Origin: CALCKU01 sp964534845
GTDB taxonomy: Bacteria > Pseudomonadota > Alphaproteobacteria > Caulobacterales > Maricaulaceae
Length of the DNA stretch: 38,714 nucleotides
NCBI GenBank assembly: GCA_964534845.1
Contig: CAZHPV010000017.1
Span: 1-38,714 of the forward strand
Direction: 5' to 3'
Shown piece by piece: positions 1 to 8,085 of this stretch (its first letter is position 1; every line of letters starts with the position of its first letter). A model generated the notes under the pieces. It was not told where the DNA came from, ran no database searches, and saw nothing but the letters and a program-made list of their open reading frames with translations. The translations under genes and the position numbers were made by a program.

Positions 1-272
1 GTTAAGAGCATCCACAAGCCAATAATAATATTTGCAAAAGCTAAAAAAATAAGAAGTAACCCTCCTAATATATAGGGCACTAAAATTACGAAACCAATTA
101 TGGCAATAAAGATAAGACCTATTGAAAACGACCAATCCGCTATAGTCGTCCTGAAAATATAAATAAACCAACTGCCAACTGCCAATTTAAAAAGGCCCCA
201 AAACAGAATTGATATTACGTTCGTCCAATAACGAAACCGTCTTGGACTGATATTTTGGCGCTTAATTTTTAT
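1..272 (-). CDS. Partial small hydrophobic membrane protein, cut by left edge
   Basis: An open frame of 90 codons without a stop runs leftward from just after a TAG (275-273) to the window edge, directly downstream of gatB. Its translation is strongly hydrophobic, with two or more likely membrane segments, including stretches such as IGLIFIAIIGFVILVPYIL. A GGAG lies at 284-281 beside the gatB stop, but the first codons offer only ATA (272) or ATT (266). The first ordinary start is TTG at 185, so the true start is uncertain. The stretch is visibly A+T-richer than gatB. I do not recognise a family. The unbroken hydrophobic frame and its place behind gatB suggest a real gene, but chance is not excluded. 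Confidence 0.4.
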   Translation of the reverse strand, partial: MKIKRQNISPRRFRYWTNVISILFWGLFKLAVGSWFIYIFRTTIADWSFSIGLIFIAIIGFVILVPYILGGLLLIFLAFANIIIGLWMLL

Positions 273-284
273 CTAAAGATCTCC

Positions 285-1778
285 TTACAACCCCAGCTTC
301 TTACGCAATATCTCATTCACCGCTTGCGGGTTGGCCTTGCCTTGTGATGCCTTCATCACTTGGCCGACAAAGAAACCGAGGAGCTTTGGGTTCTCTTTGG
401 CTTTTTCGGCTTGAGCGGCGTTTGCGGCGATAGCCTCGTCGACCATGGCTTCAATCGCGCCCATATCTGTGACCTGTTTAAGGCCCTCTTTCTCGATGAT
501 GTCATCGGCGCTGCCCCCGCCTTCGAACATTTTCTCAAACACGGTTTTGGCGATTTTGCCAGAGATGGTGTTATCAGAAATACGGTCAATCAACCCGCCC
601 AGCGCTTCAGCAGAAACGGGGCTGTCTTCAAGCTCTAGCCCAGCTTTGTTCAGCGCGCCGAAAAGCTCCACCATGGTCCAGTTGGCCGCGATTTTCGCGT
701 CGCGCCCTTTGGCGACAACCTCGTAGAAATCGCTCTTGGTTTTCTCAGCGGTGAGAATACGTGCATCATATTCGGACAGATTATACTCGGCCATAAAGCG
801 CGCTTTAATCGCGTCGGGCAGCTCTGGCAGCTCGGCCTTCACCTTATCAACAAAGCTCTGCTCCAGCTTGAGCGGGAGCAAATCAGGGTCGGGGAAATAG
901 CGGTAATCATGGGCGTCCTCTTTGGAGCGCATCGTCCGCGTCTCGCCTTTGACGCTATCGAAAAGTCGCGTCTCTTGGTCGATCGTGCCGCCCGCTTCGA
1001 TAATCTCGATATGGCGGCGGGCTTCATAATTAATGGCTTGGCGAATAAAGCGCATGGAGTTCACGTTTTTAATCTCGCAGCGCGTGCCCAGCTCTCCGCC
1101 TGGCTTTCGCACGGAGACATTCACATCAGCGCGAAGGTTCCCCTTCTCCATATCCCCGTCGCAAGTGCCCAGCGCGCGCACAATCCCGCGCAGCTTTTCA
1201 ACATAGGCCGAGGCCTCTTCGGGACTGCGCATATCGGGTTTAGACACAATCTCCATCAGCGCCACGCCGCAGCGGTTCAAATCGACATAAGTTTCATCAG
1301 GAGAAAGATCATGCACGGATTTGCCCGCATCTTGCTCCAGATGGAGCCGCTCAATCCCGACCGTGACAGGCTCGAGCGTATTGCCGTCCGCATCAATGGG
1401 GAGGACTTCAATCTCGCCCTCACCAACAATAGGATGCTCGAACTGGCTGATTTGATAACCTTGGGGCAGATCGACATAGAAATAGTTTTTACGGTCAAAG
1501 CGCGAGAACAGATTTATCTGCGCGTTTAGGCCAAGGCCCGTCTTGACCGCTTGCTCCACGCAGAACTCATTGACCACAGGGAGCATGCCAGGCATCCCCG
1601 CATCGACGAGCGAAACTTGGCTATTGGGCGCGCTGCCATATTCGGTGGAGGAGCCCGAAAAGAGCTTGGAGTTCGACGCGACCTGCGCATGGACTTCCAG
1701 CCCGATGATAATCTCCCAATCACCGGTCTCGCCTTTAATATAATCTCGTGGGTCGCCTACGCGTTTTGCCGTGAACAT
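285..1778 (-). CDS. gatB: Aspartyl/glutamyl-tRNA amidotransferase subunit B
   Basis: GatB is the kinase/tRNA-binding subunit of GatCAB, which turns misacylated Glu-tRNA(Gln) or Asp-tRNA(Asn) into the amidated form using ammonia channelled from GatA. At 497 aa it is full family length. The catalytic core opens with EIIIGLEVHAQV (about residues 22-33) and contains the conserved DRKNYFYVDLPQGYQISQFE segment. The C-terminal third is the YqeY-like tail ending in a helical region with GFFVGQVMKASQGKANP. The ATG at 1778 overlaps the stop of the preceding small ORF by one base (TAATG), implying translational coupling. It is the last recognisable member of the gatC-gatA-orf-gatB group. The call is secure from sequence and context. 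Confidence 0.97.
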   Translation of the reverse strand: MFTAKRVGDPRDYIKGETGDWEIIIGLEVHAQVASNSKLFSGSSTEYGSAPNSQVSLVDAGMPGMLPVVNEFCVEQAVKTGLGLNAQINLFSRFDRKNYFYVDLPQGYQISQFEHPIVGEGEIEVLPIDADGNTLEPVTVGIERLHLEQDAGKSVHDLSPDETYVDLNRCGVALMEIVSKPDMRSPEEASAYVEKLRGIVRALGTCDGDMEKGNLRADVNVSVRKPGGELGTRCEIKNVNSMRFIRQAINYEARRHIEIIEAGGTIDQETRLFDSVKGETRTMRSKEDAHDYRYFPDPDLLPLKLEQSFVDKVKAELPELPDAIKARFMAEYNLSEYDARILTAEKTKSDFYEVVAKGRDAKIAANWTMVELFGALNKAGLELEDSPVSAEALGGLIDRISDNTISGKIAKTVFEKMFEGGGSADDIIEKEGLKQVTDMGAIEAMVDEAIAANAAQAEKAKENPKLLGFFVGQVMKASQGKANPQAVNEILRKKLGL

Positions 1779-2119
1779 TATTTTTTCACTCTCTTTTTTA
1801 ATCCAAGTTCGGACAATGTAATGTCCATTTCGTTAGTAAGTAGATCGGCTGCTGTACCGCGAATATCAATTTGTGACAAAATTCGGCCTGTTACCTCTTT
1901 ATATTCTGGATATTTTCTGAGTTCATATATAGCTCCAATTTGCTTGGTCAAAATACCACTATTAACCTCCCCCAACAGGCTAGAAAACTCTGAATACCTC
2001 TTACTCTGGACTTTTCTCTTCTCATTAAGAACATACTGAATAGCAGCCCATGACATTCCAATAAGAGGAAGTACAATTCCACCCCAAGCAATCCATTCCG
2101 TAGCTGAGTTCAGATTCAT
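1778..2119 (-). CDS. Small membrane-anchored protein inserted between gatA and gatB
   Basis: A 113-aa protein of no family I recognise. Residues about 8-31 form one membrane segment (WIAWGGIVLPLIGMSWAAIQ). The rest is a charged, probably helical soluble part rich in Lys, Glu and Arg, ending in KKRVKK. The start ATG lies four bases after the gatA TAG, and the stop overlaps the gatB start, so it is locked into the gat operon by spacing. Its codon use is visibly A+T-richer than gatA and gatB. This looks like a later insertion that kept the operon in frame for translation. Whether it has any role in tRNA amidation is unknown, and nothing in the sequence suggests one. Confidence 0.75.
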   Translation of the reverse strand: MNLNSATEWIAWGGIVLPLIGMSWAAIQYVLNEKRKVQSKRYSEFSSLLGEVNSGILTKQIGAIYELRKYPEYKEVTGRILSQIDIRGTAADLLTNEMDITLSELGLKKRVKK

Positions 2120-2123
2120 TTAA

Positions 2124-3590
2124 CTAAGCCCACCATGCCTCTGGCTTCTCCGTAAACCCTGCTGCCGCCTCAAGCGCACTGGCCGCTTTGAACACGGTGT
2201 CTTCATCGAGCGCTTTGCCGATGAACTGGAGGCCGAGCGGGAGGCCGTCTTTGTCTAGGCCAGCCGGCACGCTAATGCCCGGCAATCCGGCCAGATTGGT
2301 TGTCACTGTGAAAATATCATTGAGATACATTTGCACAGGGTCATTGACTTTGCGCCCGACAGCAAAGGGTGCGGACGGCGCTGTTGGGGTCAGGATAGCA
2401 TCGCAAGTCTGCCACGCATTTTCGAAATCCTCGACAATGCGCGTACGGACCTTTTGCGCACGCAGATAATAGGCATCATAATAACCCGCAGAGAGCACAT
2501 AAGTCCCGATCATAATACGGCGGCGGACTTCATCGCCGAAGCCTTCTGTGCGTGTGCGGTCATAAGTGTCGTTAAGGTCTTTGCCGTCAACACGCAGCCC
2601 ATAGCGCATCCCGTCATAGCGCGCGAGATTGGAAGAGGCTTCCGCAGGCGCGACAACATAATATGCCGGCAGCGCATATTTCGTGTGGGGCAGAGAGATA
2701 GGCACGATCTCGGCACCCGCATCTTTCATTATCTCAACACCTTTATCCCAAAGCGATTGGATTTCAGAGGGCATGCCGTCGATAGAATATTCTTTCGGGA
2801 TACCAATGCGCAAGCCCTTCACGGACGCCCCGCAAGCCTCTGACCATTTCGGCACATCAATGTTAAGCGAGGTGCTATCCTTGGCATCATAGCCCGCCAT
2901 GCTCTCAAGCAAGATAGCGGCGTCTTTGACCGTCTTGGCAATCGGGCCCGCTTGGTCAAGCGAGGACGCAAAAGCGACTGTGCCCCAGCGCGAACAGCGC
3001 CCATAAGTCGGCTTTATCCCGACCGTGCCCGTGAAACTGGCAGGCTGACGGATAGAGCCGCCCGTATCTGTCGCCGTTGCGCCCAAGCATAAATCCGCCG
3101 CGACCGCAGCTGCGGAGCCGCCAGATGAGCCGCCCGGCACAAGGTCTTCACCTTTGCGCCAAGGATTAATGACGGGGCCGTAAGCAGACGTTTCATTCGA
3201 GCTGCCCATCGCAAATTCATCAAGGTTTAGCTTGCCGAGCATGACCATGCCGTCAGCCTTCATATTGGCCGTGACCGTGCTTTCGTATGTCGGGGCGAAA
3301 TCACCAAGAATTTTCGAGCCCGCGCAAGTTTTCACCCCTTCGGTACAGAACAAGTCCTTCACACCAATAGGTGCGCCCTCCAGCAGACCAACGGTGCCTT
3401 TAGCGCGGCGTGCATCAGAATCCGCCGCCTGCTCCAATGCTAATTCATGCGTATCGGTTATAAAAGCATTGAGCTTGCCGGCCTTTTGACAGGCCTCAAT
3501 ATGGGCTTTGGTCAGCTCCACAGAGCTAAATTCGCCTTTAGCCATGCCGCCAAGCGCGGCTTCGAGTGTGAGTTTTGTAAGAGCGCTCAT
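2124..3590 (-). CDS. gatA: Aspartyl/glutamyl-tRNA amidotransferase subunit A
   Basis: GatA is the amidase subunit of GatCAB; it hydrolyses glutamine and feeds ammonia to GatB. The 488-aa protein shows the full amidase signature: Lys78 in GVKDLF, the glycine/serine-rich VPGGSSGGSAAAVAA block with the cis-Ser at 155, and the nucleophile Ser179 in DTGGSIRQPA. The 24-residue spacing between the two serines fits the family. It starts with ATG 15 bp after the end of gatC, and a four-base gap separates it from the downstream 113-aa ORF, so the group is clearly one transcription unit. Confidence 0.97.
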   Translation of the reverse strand: MSALTKLTLEAALGGMAKGEFSSVELTKAHIEACQKAGKLNAFITDTHELALEQAADSDARRAKGTVGLLEGAPIGVKDLFCTEGVKTCAGSKILGDFAPTYESTVTANMKADGMVMLGKLNLDEFAMGSSNETSAYGPVINPWRKGEDLVPGGSSGGSAAAVAADLCLGATATDTGGSIRQPASFTGTVGIKPTYGRCSRWGTVAFASSLDQAGPIAKTVKDAAILLESMAGYDAKDSTSLNIDVPKWSEACGASVKGLRIGIPKEYSIDGMPSEIQSLWDKGVEIMKDAGAEIVPISLPHTKYALPAYYVVAPAEASSNLARYDGMRYGLRVDGKDLNDTYDRTRTEGFGDEVRRRIMIGTYVLSAGYYDAYYLRAQKVRTRIVEDFENAWQTCDAILTPTAPSAPFAVGRKVNDPVQMYLNDIFTVTTNLAGLPGISVPAGLDKDGLPLGLQFIGKALDEDTVFKAASALEAAAGFTEKPEAWWA

Positions 3591-3605
3591 AATTTATTCC
3601 ACGGT

Positions 3606-3914
3606 CTATTCTACTGAGCGAGGGACAACAAAGAAACCGTCATCCTTTTTCGGGGCGTTTTGCAAGACGTCATCACGCATTCCGCCATCGGAAATCTCGT
3701 CCTTGCGCATGGGCGCGGCCATATCGACAGCAGAGGTCATAGGCTCAACACCCTCGACATCGACCTCACCTAATTGTTCAATCCAGCGCAAAATACCGTT
3801 CAGGTCATCTGCGAGGTTCTGTAAAGCATCCTCTTGAACATGTAAGCGCGAGAGACGGGCTATTTTTTTGACGTCAAGCGCCGTCACAGAGTCTGAATTT
3901 TCAGGGTCACTCAC
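3606..3914 (-). CDS. gatC: Aspartyl/glutamyl-tRNA amidotransferase subunit C
   Basis: GatC is the small scaffold subunit that wraps around the GatA-GatB interface. The 102-aa length and the pattern DVKKIARLSRLHV near residues 14-26, followed by LNGILRWIEQLGEVDVEGVEP, match the family. The protein ends with the usual short C-terminal tail. The start is GTG at 3914, supported by an AAGGAG about six bases upstream. It is the first gene of the gat group; the promoter presumably lies in the gap toward 4152, but I could not define it. Confidence 0.95.
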   Translation of the reverse strand: MSDPENSDSVTALDVKKIARLSRLHVQEDALQNLADDLNGILRWIEQLGEVDVEGVEPMTSAVDMAAPMRKDEISDGGMRDDVLQNAPKKDDGFFVVPRSVE

Positions 3915-4089
3915 AGGATGCTCCTTATCCGCATAATTTGTTCGCGCCGATTAGCAGGGCAGGAAGCGCGCCGCAAGCCCTTAAGCGCAAGGCGCCTCAA
4001 CTTATGGTTGGTAGACATATAAATTGTGATTTCTTATGCATGTTTCGGAAATGAATGGGGTAATTTTCACATTGTCGTAGCGCATCCCA

Positions 4090-4108
4090 AGTAAACGCAT
4101 AGTTTACT
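4090..4108. promoter_or_regulatory. Perfect 7-bp inverted repeat, possible operator
   Basis: AGTAAAC (4090-4096) and GTTTACT (4102-4108) are exact inverted copies separated by five bases. The site sits in the 238-bp divergent gap between gatC and the small membrane protein at 4153, about 45 bp before that gene's start, a typical place for an operator. No regulator is known, and a chance palindrome remains possible. Confidence 0.35.
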
Positions 4109-4152
4109 GGCATGTATTTTGCTACATTTGGTCTAATTGACGGAGCGCAAAC

Positions 4153-4362
4153 TTGCAAAACATACCCCTAATATTCTTACTCCAGATTTTTTTCGGCTTA
4201 TTGGTATTATGTCGTTTTGGCTATCGCATTTATGAACGAGTCGATATTTATCACCGTTTCCAACGTTTGCCATCCAATGCACTCTATACCAGCCTTACTT
4301 TTGATTTCATTTTAGGGCTTTTCCTGATTTTAGCAGCGCTTAATTTGACGCATTTTATTTAG
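4153..4362 (+). CDS. Tiny two-helix membrane protein
   Basis: A 69-aa hydrophobic protein with a TTG start. The start is supported by GGAG at 4142-4145, seven bases upstream, and the frame has no internal ATG. It has an N-terminal membrane helix (about residues 4-20) and a second near the C-terminus (about 48-67), joined by a loop with several Arg and Tyr residues. I do not recognise a family. It precedes two lysophospholipid-acyltransferase-like genes by about 90 bp in the same direction, so it could be a partner in lipid metabolism, but only context says so. The DNA is A+T-rich. Confidence 0.55.
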   Translation: MQNIPLIFLLQIFFGLLVLCRFGYRIYERVDIYHRFQRLPSNALYTSLTFDFILGLFLILAALNLTHFI

Positions 4363-4454
4363 GCATTTACTCCAAGCCTGCACCCTCTCTGCTTTTCATT
4401 GCGTTGATTGCCATAAAGAGCAAGACGTTATAGATATAGCCAAAAGGCCAAATT

Positions 4455-5042
4455 ATGGGCAAGTCCCACAGTCAGCATGCTTCAGAATTATCTCCAAAAA
4501 CCGGGACAGCTTTTACACGAGCGCTTGCTGGCTGGGTCTTGAAAGCATTAGGGTGGTCACTTAAAGGCCAAATACCAAATGTCAAAAAATGCATTTTCAT
4601 CGGCGCGCCCCATACATCAAATTGGGACCTCATACTCGCCCTCGCCACAATGCATCATATCGGATTGAAATGTTCTTGGATGATGAAAAAAGAAGCCTTT
4701 GTCTGGCCCTTGGGCGGTTTGTTTAAAAAGTTGGGCGGAGTGCCTATTGATCGAAAAAAAGGAAAAGACATCGCAAGCCAAATGACAGAATGGTTTGCCA
4801 CTCAGGAAAAGGCCTGGCTAGGTATCACACCTGAAGGCACACGCTCTAAAGTAAAGAATTTTAAAAAAGGATATCTACGTATAGCCTATGCTGCGGATAT
4901 ACCTGTTTTCCTCGTGGCGCTCAATGGCCCGAAAAAAGAGATTATTCTAGATAAAATTTGGGATTTGAAATTTGACGTTGAATTAGATAATAGAGAGATC
5001 AAAGCCTATTACGATGAACATTATAAAGGCGTTCGCTACTAG
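4455..5042 (+). CDS. Lysophospholipid acyltransferase-like protein (PlsC family), copy 1
   Basis: A 195-aa protein of the glycerophospholipid acyltransferase superfamily. It shows the catalytic H-x4-D motif (His53, Asp58 in APHTSNWD) and the substrate-binding PEGTRSK block at 126-132. Such enzymes move fatty acyl groups from acyl-CoA or acyl-ACP onto lysophospholipids or related acceptors at the inner membrane. The protein is shorter than typical PlsC and lacks an obvious long membrane anchor, so the true acceptor is unknown. AAGG precedes the start. It is followed 60 bp later by a clear paralogue with the same layout, indicating a local duplication. Confidence 0.85.
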   Translation: MGKSHSQHASELSPKTGTAFTRALAGWVLKALGWSLKGQIPNVKKCIFIGAPHTSNWDLILALATMHHIGLKCSWMMKKEAFVWPLGGLFKKLGGVPIDRKKGKDIASQMTEWFATQEKAWLGITPEGTRSKVKNFKKGYLRIAYAADIPVFLVALNGPKKEIILDKIWDLKFDVELDNREIKAYYDEHYKGVRY

Positions 5043-5102
5043 GTTTAAACCCCGAGCCTAACGACGCGACCGTCAAATAACCCACATAACAGATAAACGC
5101 CC

Positions 5103-5702
5103 ATGAAATATGACAACCCCCATATGAGCCCACATTCTCCGCGCATGGGCAATGCTCTCACCCGCGCTCTTGGGTCTTTTGGTTTAAAGCTTATAGGGTG
5201 GAAACTTGTGGGCCGCATGCCCGACACCCCGAAATTCGTCATACTCGGCGTACCCCATACATCTAATTGGGATGCTATTGCCGCCACACTCGCTATGTTG
5301 GCTTCCGGGTTTCGTTATACATTTTTGATTAAAAAAGAATGGTTCTTCTGGCCTATGGGACCTATTTTTAAGGCTTTGGGTGGATATCCCGTCGACCGCA
5401 CAAAAGGGTCTGGCCCCAATGTTGTCGAACAGCTAACCACTTATATCGACTCCGTTGATAATGTCTGCATTGGCTTTCCGCCCGAAGGTACACGCTCGAA
5501 AGTAGCGCAATATAAAACCGGCTATCTGAGAGTGGCCTACGCCGCCAAAGTCCCCGTGTTCATATGCGCTTTTGACGGACCTAATAAACGTGTCGTGCTC
5601 GACCGCCTTATGGAACTGACCGGCGATACGGAAACGGACAATAAAAATATAAAGGCCTATGTCGATACGCATTGGGTCGGTATACGGCCCGAGAACCAGT
5701 AA
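5103..5702 (+). CDS. Lysophospholipid acyltransferase-like protein (PlsC family), copy 2
   Basis: The 199-aa paralogue of the preceding gene. It retains His52 and Asp57 in VPHTSNWD and the PPEGTRSK block at 127-133, and the same order of conserved segments (KKEWFFWPMGPIF, ALGG.PVDR, KTGYLRVAYAAKVPVF). Identity between the copies is obvious by eye, but they have clearly diverged, so they may act on different acyl donors or acceptors. An in-frame ATG at 5124 is an alternative start, and the N-terminus before it is not conserved. The gene converges on pyrC with only 23 bp between stops and no visible terminator. Confidence 0.85.
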   Translation: MKYDNPHMSPHSPRMGNALTRALGSFGLKLIGWKLVGRMPDTPKFVILGVPHTSNWDAIAATLAMLASGFRYTFLIKKEWFFWPMGPIFKALGGYPVDRTKGSGPNVVEQLTTYIDSVDNVCIGFPPEGTRSKVAQYKTGYLRVAYAAKVPVFICAFDGPNKRVVLDRLMELTGDTETDNKNIKAYVDTHWVGIRPENQ

Positions 5703-5725
5703 TGTCCTCGCAAGGAATTTTTAAA

Positions 5726-7009
5726 CTAAGCTGGCACATCCCTATCAAACACCACATGCCCTCCGACCCAGGTTTTGACGGCACGCCCGGTAAGGCGGCG
5801 ACCATCAAAGGGCGTATTTTTGGATTTGGACAAAAGCGTTTCTGAGTGACACACCCATGGCAGGTCTGGGTCTATAAGCGTAAGATCAGCGGGCGCATTC
5901 TTAGCCAACCGTCCACTAGGCAAACCCAAAATCTTGGCCGGATTAATCGTAACCGCCTTTAAAAAATCTATTAGGCCTAGAGCCTTATCATTTACCTGCG
6001 TCAGGCCCGCTCCCAGCAATAGCTCCAACCCAACCGCCCCGGGATAGGCTTCTGAATAAGGCAAGCGTTTTTGCCCCGCCGGTCGTGGATAATGATCCGA
6101 TACGATCACGTCTATATCCCCCGTACCAATCGCCTCTAATAAGGTTTGGCGATCAGCTTCCTCCCGTAGGGGCGGGTCAAGCTTGGCAAAGGTTCGGTAA
6201 TCGCCAATGTCAATTTCATTCAAGCACAGATGATTTATTGAAACCGAACAATATATATCCGTCGATTTCATTTTGGCCCGTCTGACAACCTCTACAGCAT
6301 CGCGTGAGGAAATCATGTCAATAAATAACCGTCCCCCAGTTAACTCGGCGAGCGCGACATCACGTTCAACCATTATACGCTCGGCTGCACTGGGTGATCC
6401 GACCAAACCCAAACGTGTTGATACGGCACTTTCATGCGCACATGTTCCATCTGCCAAAGACGCATCCATCGCCCGGTTGGAAATCAAAACCCCGAAATTT
6501 GATCCATAAGATAAAAGACGACGCATGAGCTGAGTGTCTGCGATCGGGACATTACCATTGGAAAACATGATAGCGCCGGCCTCGGCCATAAGACCGATTT
6601 CGGTCATATTCTCACCGCCCAAATTCTGCGTCAAAGCACCGGCAATATAGACATTCACATCCGCGCTTTGTTCTGAACGACGCGCGACATAATCCAGCAA
6701 GGCGGTATCATCAATGACAGGCTTGGTATGGGGCATAACAACAATAGAGGTCACCCCGCCCGAAGCCGCCGCTCGTCCAGCGCTCGCGAGCGTTTCAATC
6801 CCTTCGCGTCCCGGCTCTCCTGTCGTGACACGCATATCAATAAGGCCGGGCGATAATATCAACCCCGCTGCGTCGATCACCTCGCCTGCAGATTTCACCC
6901 CTTTTCCCAAGGCACTGATTTTACCGTCCTCGATTTGCAGGCTTCCAAGTTCGTCGCGTCCAGTCTCTGGGTCAATAAGTCGGGCATTGATGATGGTTGT
7001 CTTGCTCAT
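5726..7009 (-). CDS. pyrC: Dihydroorotase-like protein without catalytic metal ligands (pseudo-DHOase)
   Basis: A 427-aa amidohydrolase-fold protein aligned throughout with type I dihydroorotases but apparently inactive. The metal-binding H-x-H after SPGLIDM is R-V-T (Arg60, Thr62). The bridging-Asp region reads FSNGN, the next His position reads ISNRAMD, and the His expected in a HVSTA-like segment is missing from DMISSRDA. Only late features such as SDHYP (Asp305) and DPPLREEADRQ remain. The gene overlaps pyrB by four bases (ATGA). In Pseudomonas and relatives, an inactive pyrC' next to pyrB is a structural subunit of aspartate transcarbamylase, and I infer the same here. The reading frame is intact, so this is not decay. 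Active dihydroorotase must be encoded elsewhere. Confidence 0.9.
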   Translation of the reverse strand: MSKTTIINARLIDPETGRDELGSLQIEDGKISALGKGVKSAGEVIDAAGLILSPGLIDMRVTTGEPGREGIETLASAGRAAASGGVTSIVVMPHTKPVIDDTALLDYVARRSEQSADVNVYIAGALTQNLGGENMTEIGLMAEAGAIMFSNGNVPIADTQLMRRLLSYGSNFGVLISNRAMDASLADGTCAHESAVSTRLGLVGSPSAAERIMVERDVALAELTGGRLFIDMISSRDAVEVVRRAKMKSTDIYCSVSINHLCLNEIDIGDYRTFAKLDPPLREEADRQTLLEAIGTGDIDVIVSDHYPRPAGQKRLPYSEAYPGAVGLELLLGAGLTQVNDKALGLIDFLKAVTINPAKILGLPSGRLAKNAPADLTLIDPDLPWVCHSETLLSKSKNTPFDGRRLTGRAVKTWVGGHVVFDRDVPA

Positions 7010-7992
7010 TGCGTTTTCCCACTTATTTTGGGGAAAGGCGTTTTAGATAAGGCATGTAAAATACCCATACGCATAGCAACGCCGGTTTCAACCTGTTGTG
7101 TAATGAGGCTAACATTAGGATCGTCTGCGATCGCAGAGCTGATTTCAACACCCCTATTCATAGGGCCGGGATGCATAACTTTCGCACCGGGATTAGCAAA
7201 ACCTAGCTTATGATGATCCAAGCCATAAAAGTGAAAATATTCCCGCTTTGAAGGGACAAAGGCCCCGCTCATACGCTCTAATTGCAAGCGTAACATCATG
7301 ACAACATCACATCCCGCCAAGCCCGTTTTCATATCGTGAAAAATATTTACACCCCACATATCCGCATTCGTGGGCATTAATGTACGCGGACCGACTAGCC
7401 GCACTTCACAGCCCAATAAGGATAAGAGCTTCACATTGGAACGCGCAACGCGAGAGTGTAGAATATCACCGCAAATGGCAATGGTTTTACCGCCCAGATC
7501 CTCCCCGAAGACCCGTCTCAGAGTTAAGGCATCCAATAAGGCTTGTGTGGGATGGGCATGTGTACCGTCCCCGGCATTTATAACCGCACAGGAGACTTTT
7601 TGCGCCAAAAGCGCCGGTGCGCCTGAGGCATTATGGCGGACAACCAGAATATCCGGGTTCATCGCATTGAGTGTCGCGGCCGTATCCAGTAAAGTCTCGC
7701 CCTTCTGGACCGAACTCACACCGACATTCATGGAGATAACATCGCCGCCTAATCTCTTTGCGGCAACCTCGAATGATTTTTCTGTACGGGTCGAATTTTC
7801 AAAGAACAGATTAATCAGGGTTTTACCCGCTAGCACATTGGTAGGATCAATATGCTTTTGAATATTCAGATCAAGATAATGCTCACCTAACGCCAGAAGG
7901 GCTTCAACATCCATTCGGTGAAAATCGGAAATAGATAAACAGTGAGGCTTCTCAAACGGGTATTCACTGATATGGTCTTTCACAGACGCCAT
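7006..7992 (-). CDS. pyrB: Aspartate carbamoyltransferase catalytic chain
   Basis: PyrB joins carbamoyl phosphate and L-aspartate in the committed step of pyrimidine synthesis. The 328-aa protein has the carbamoyl-phosphate loop FFENSTRTEKS (Ser67-Thr70), the HPTQALLDALTL segment, and the aspartate-side block MHPGPMNRGVEI. GAGG lies just before the ATG. Its stop overlaps the start of the degenerate dihydroorotase gene by four bases, which fits coupled synthesis of two subunits of one complex. No regulatory subunit gene (pyrI) is present nearby, as expected for this type of enzyme. Confidence 0.96.
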   Translation of the reverse strand: MASVKDHISEYPFEKPHCLSISDFHRMDVEALLALGEHYLDLNIQKHIDPTNVLAGKTLINLFFENSTRTEKSFEVAAKRLGGDVISMNVGVSSVQKGETLLDTAATLNAMNPDILVVRHNASGAPALLAQKVSCAVINAGDGTHAHPTQALLDALTLRRVFGEDLGGKTIAICGDILHSRVARSNVKLLSLLGCEVRLVGPRTLMPTNADMWGVNIFHDMKTGLAGCDVVMMLRLQLERMSGAFVPSKREYFHFYGLDHHKLGFANPGAKVMHPGPMNRGVEISSAIADDPNVSLITQQVETGVAMRMGILHALSKTPFPKISGKTQ

Positions 7993-8085
7993 ATATCCTC
8001 AACAAGATTTGCGCTGCTTTATAGGTCTTAGCCAGATTTGTAAAGCAATGACTTGGCGGATTACGACATTTGGCGGGTCTGATCG

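Noticed and set aside
909..1529. A 206-aa open frame on the plus strand opposite gatB
   Set aside because: It mirrors gatB in another frame, has no ribosome site or recognisable family, and gatB is secure.
1551..2039. A 162-aa plus-strand frame spanning the gatB start and the small inserted gene
   Set aside because: It crosses two minus-strand genes with tight coupling and has no family match.
5726..7009. pyrC as a pseudogene
   Set aside because: The frame is full length, overlaps pyrB in the usual way and keeps the overall family sequence; only catalytic residues are changed.
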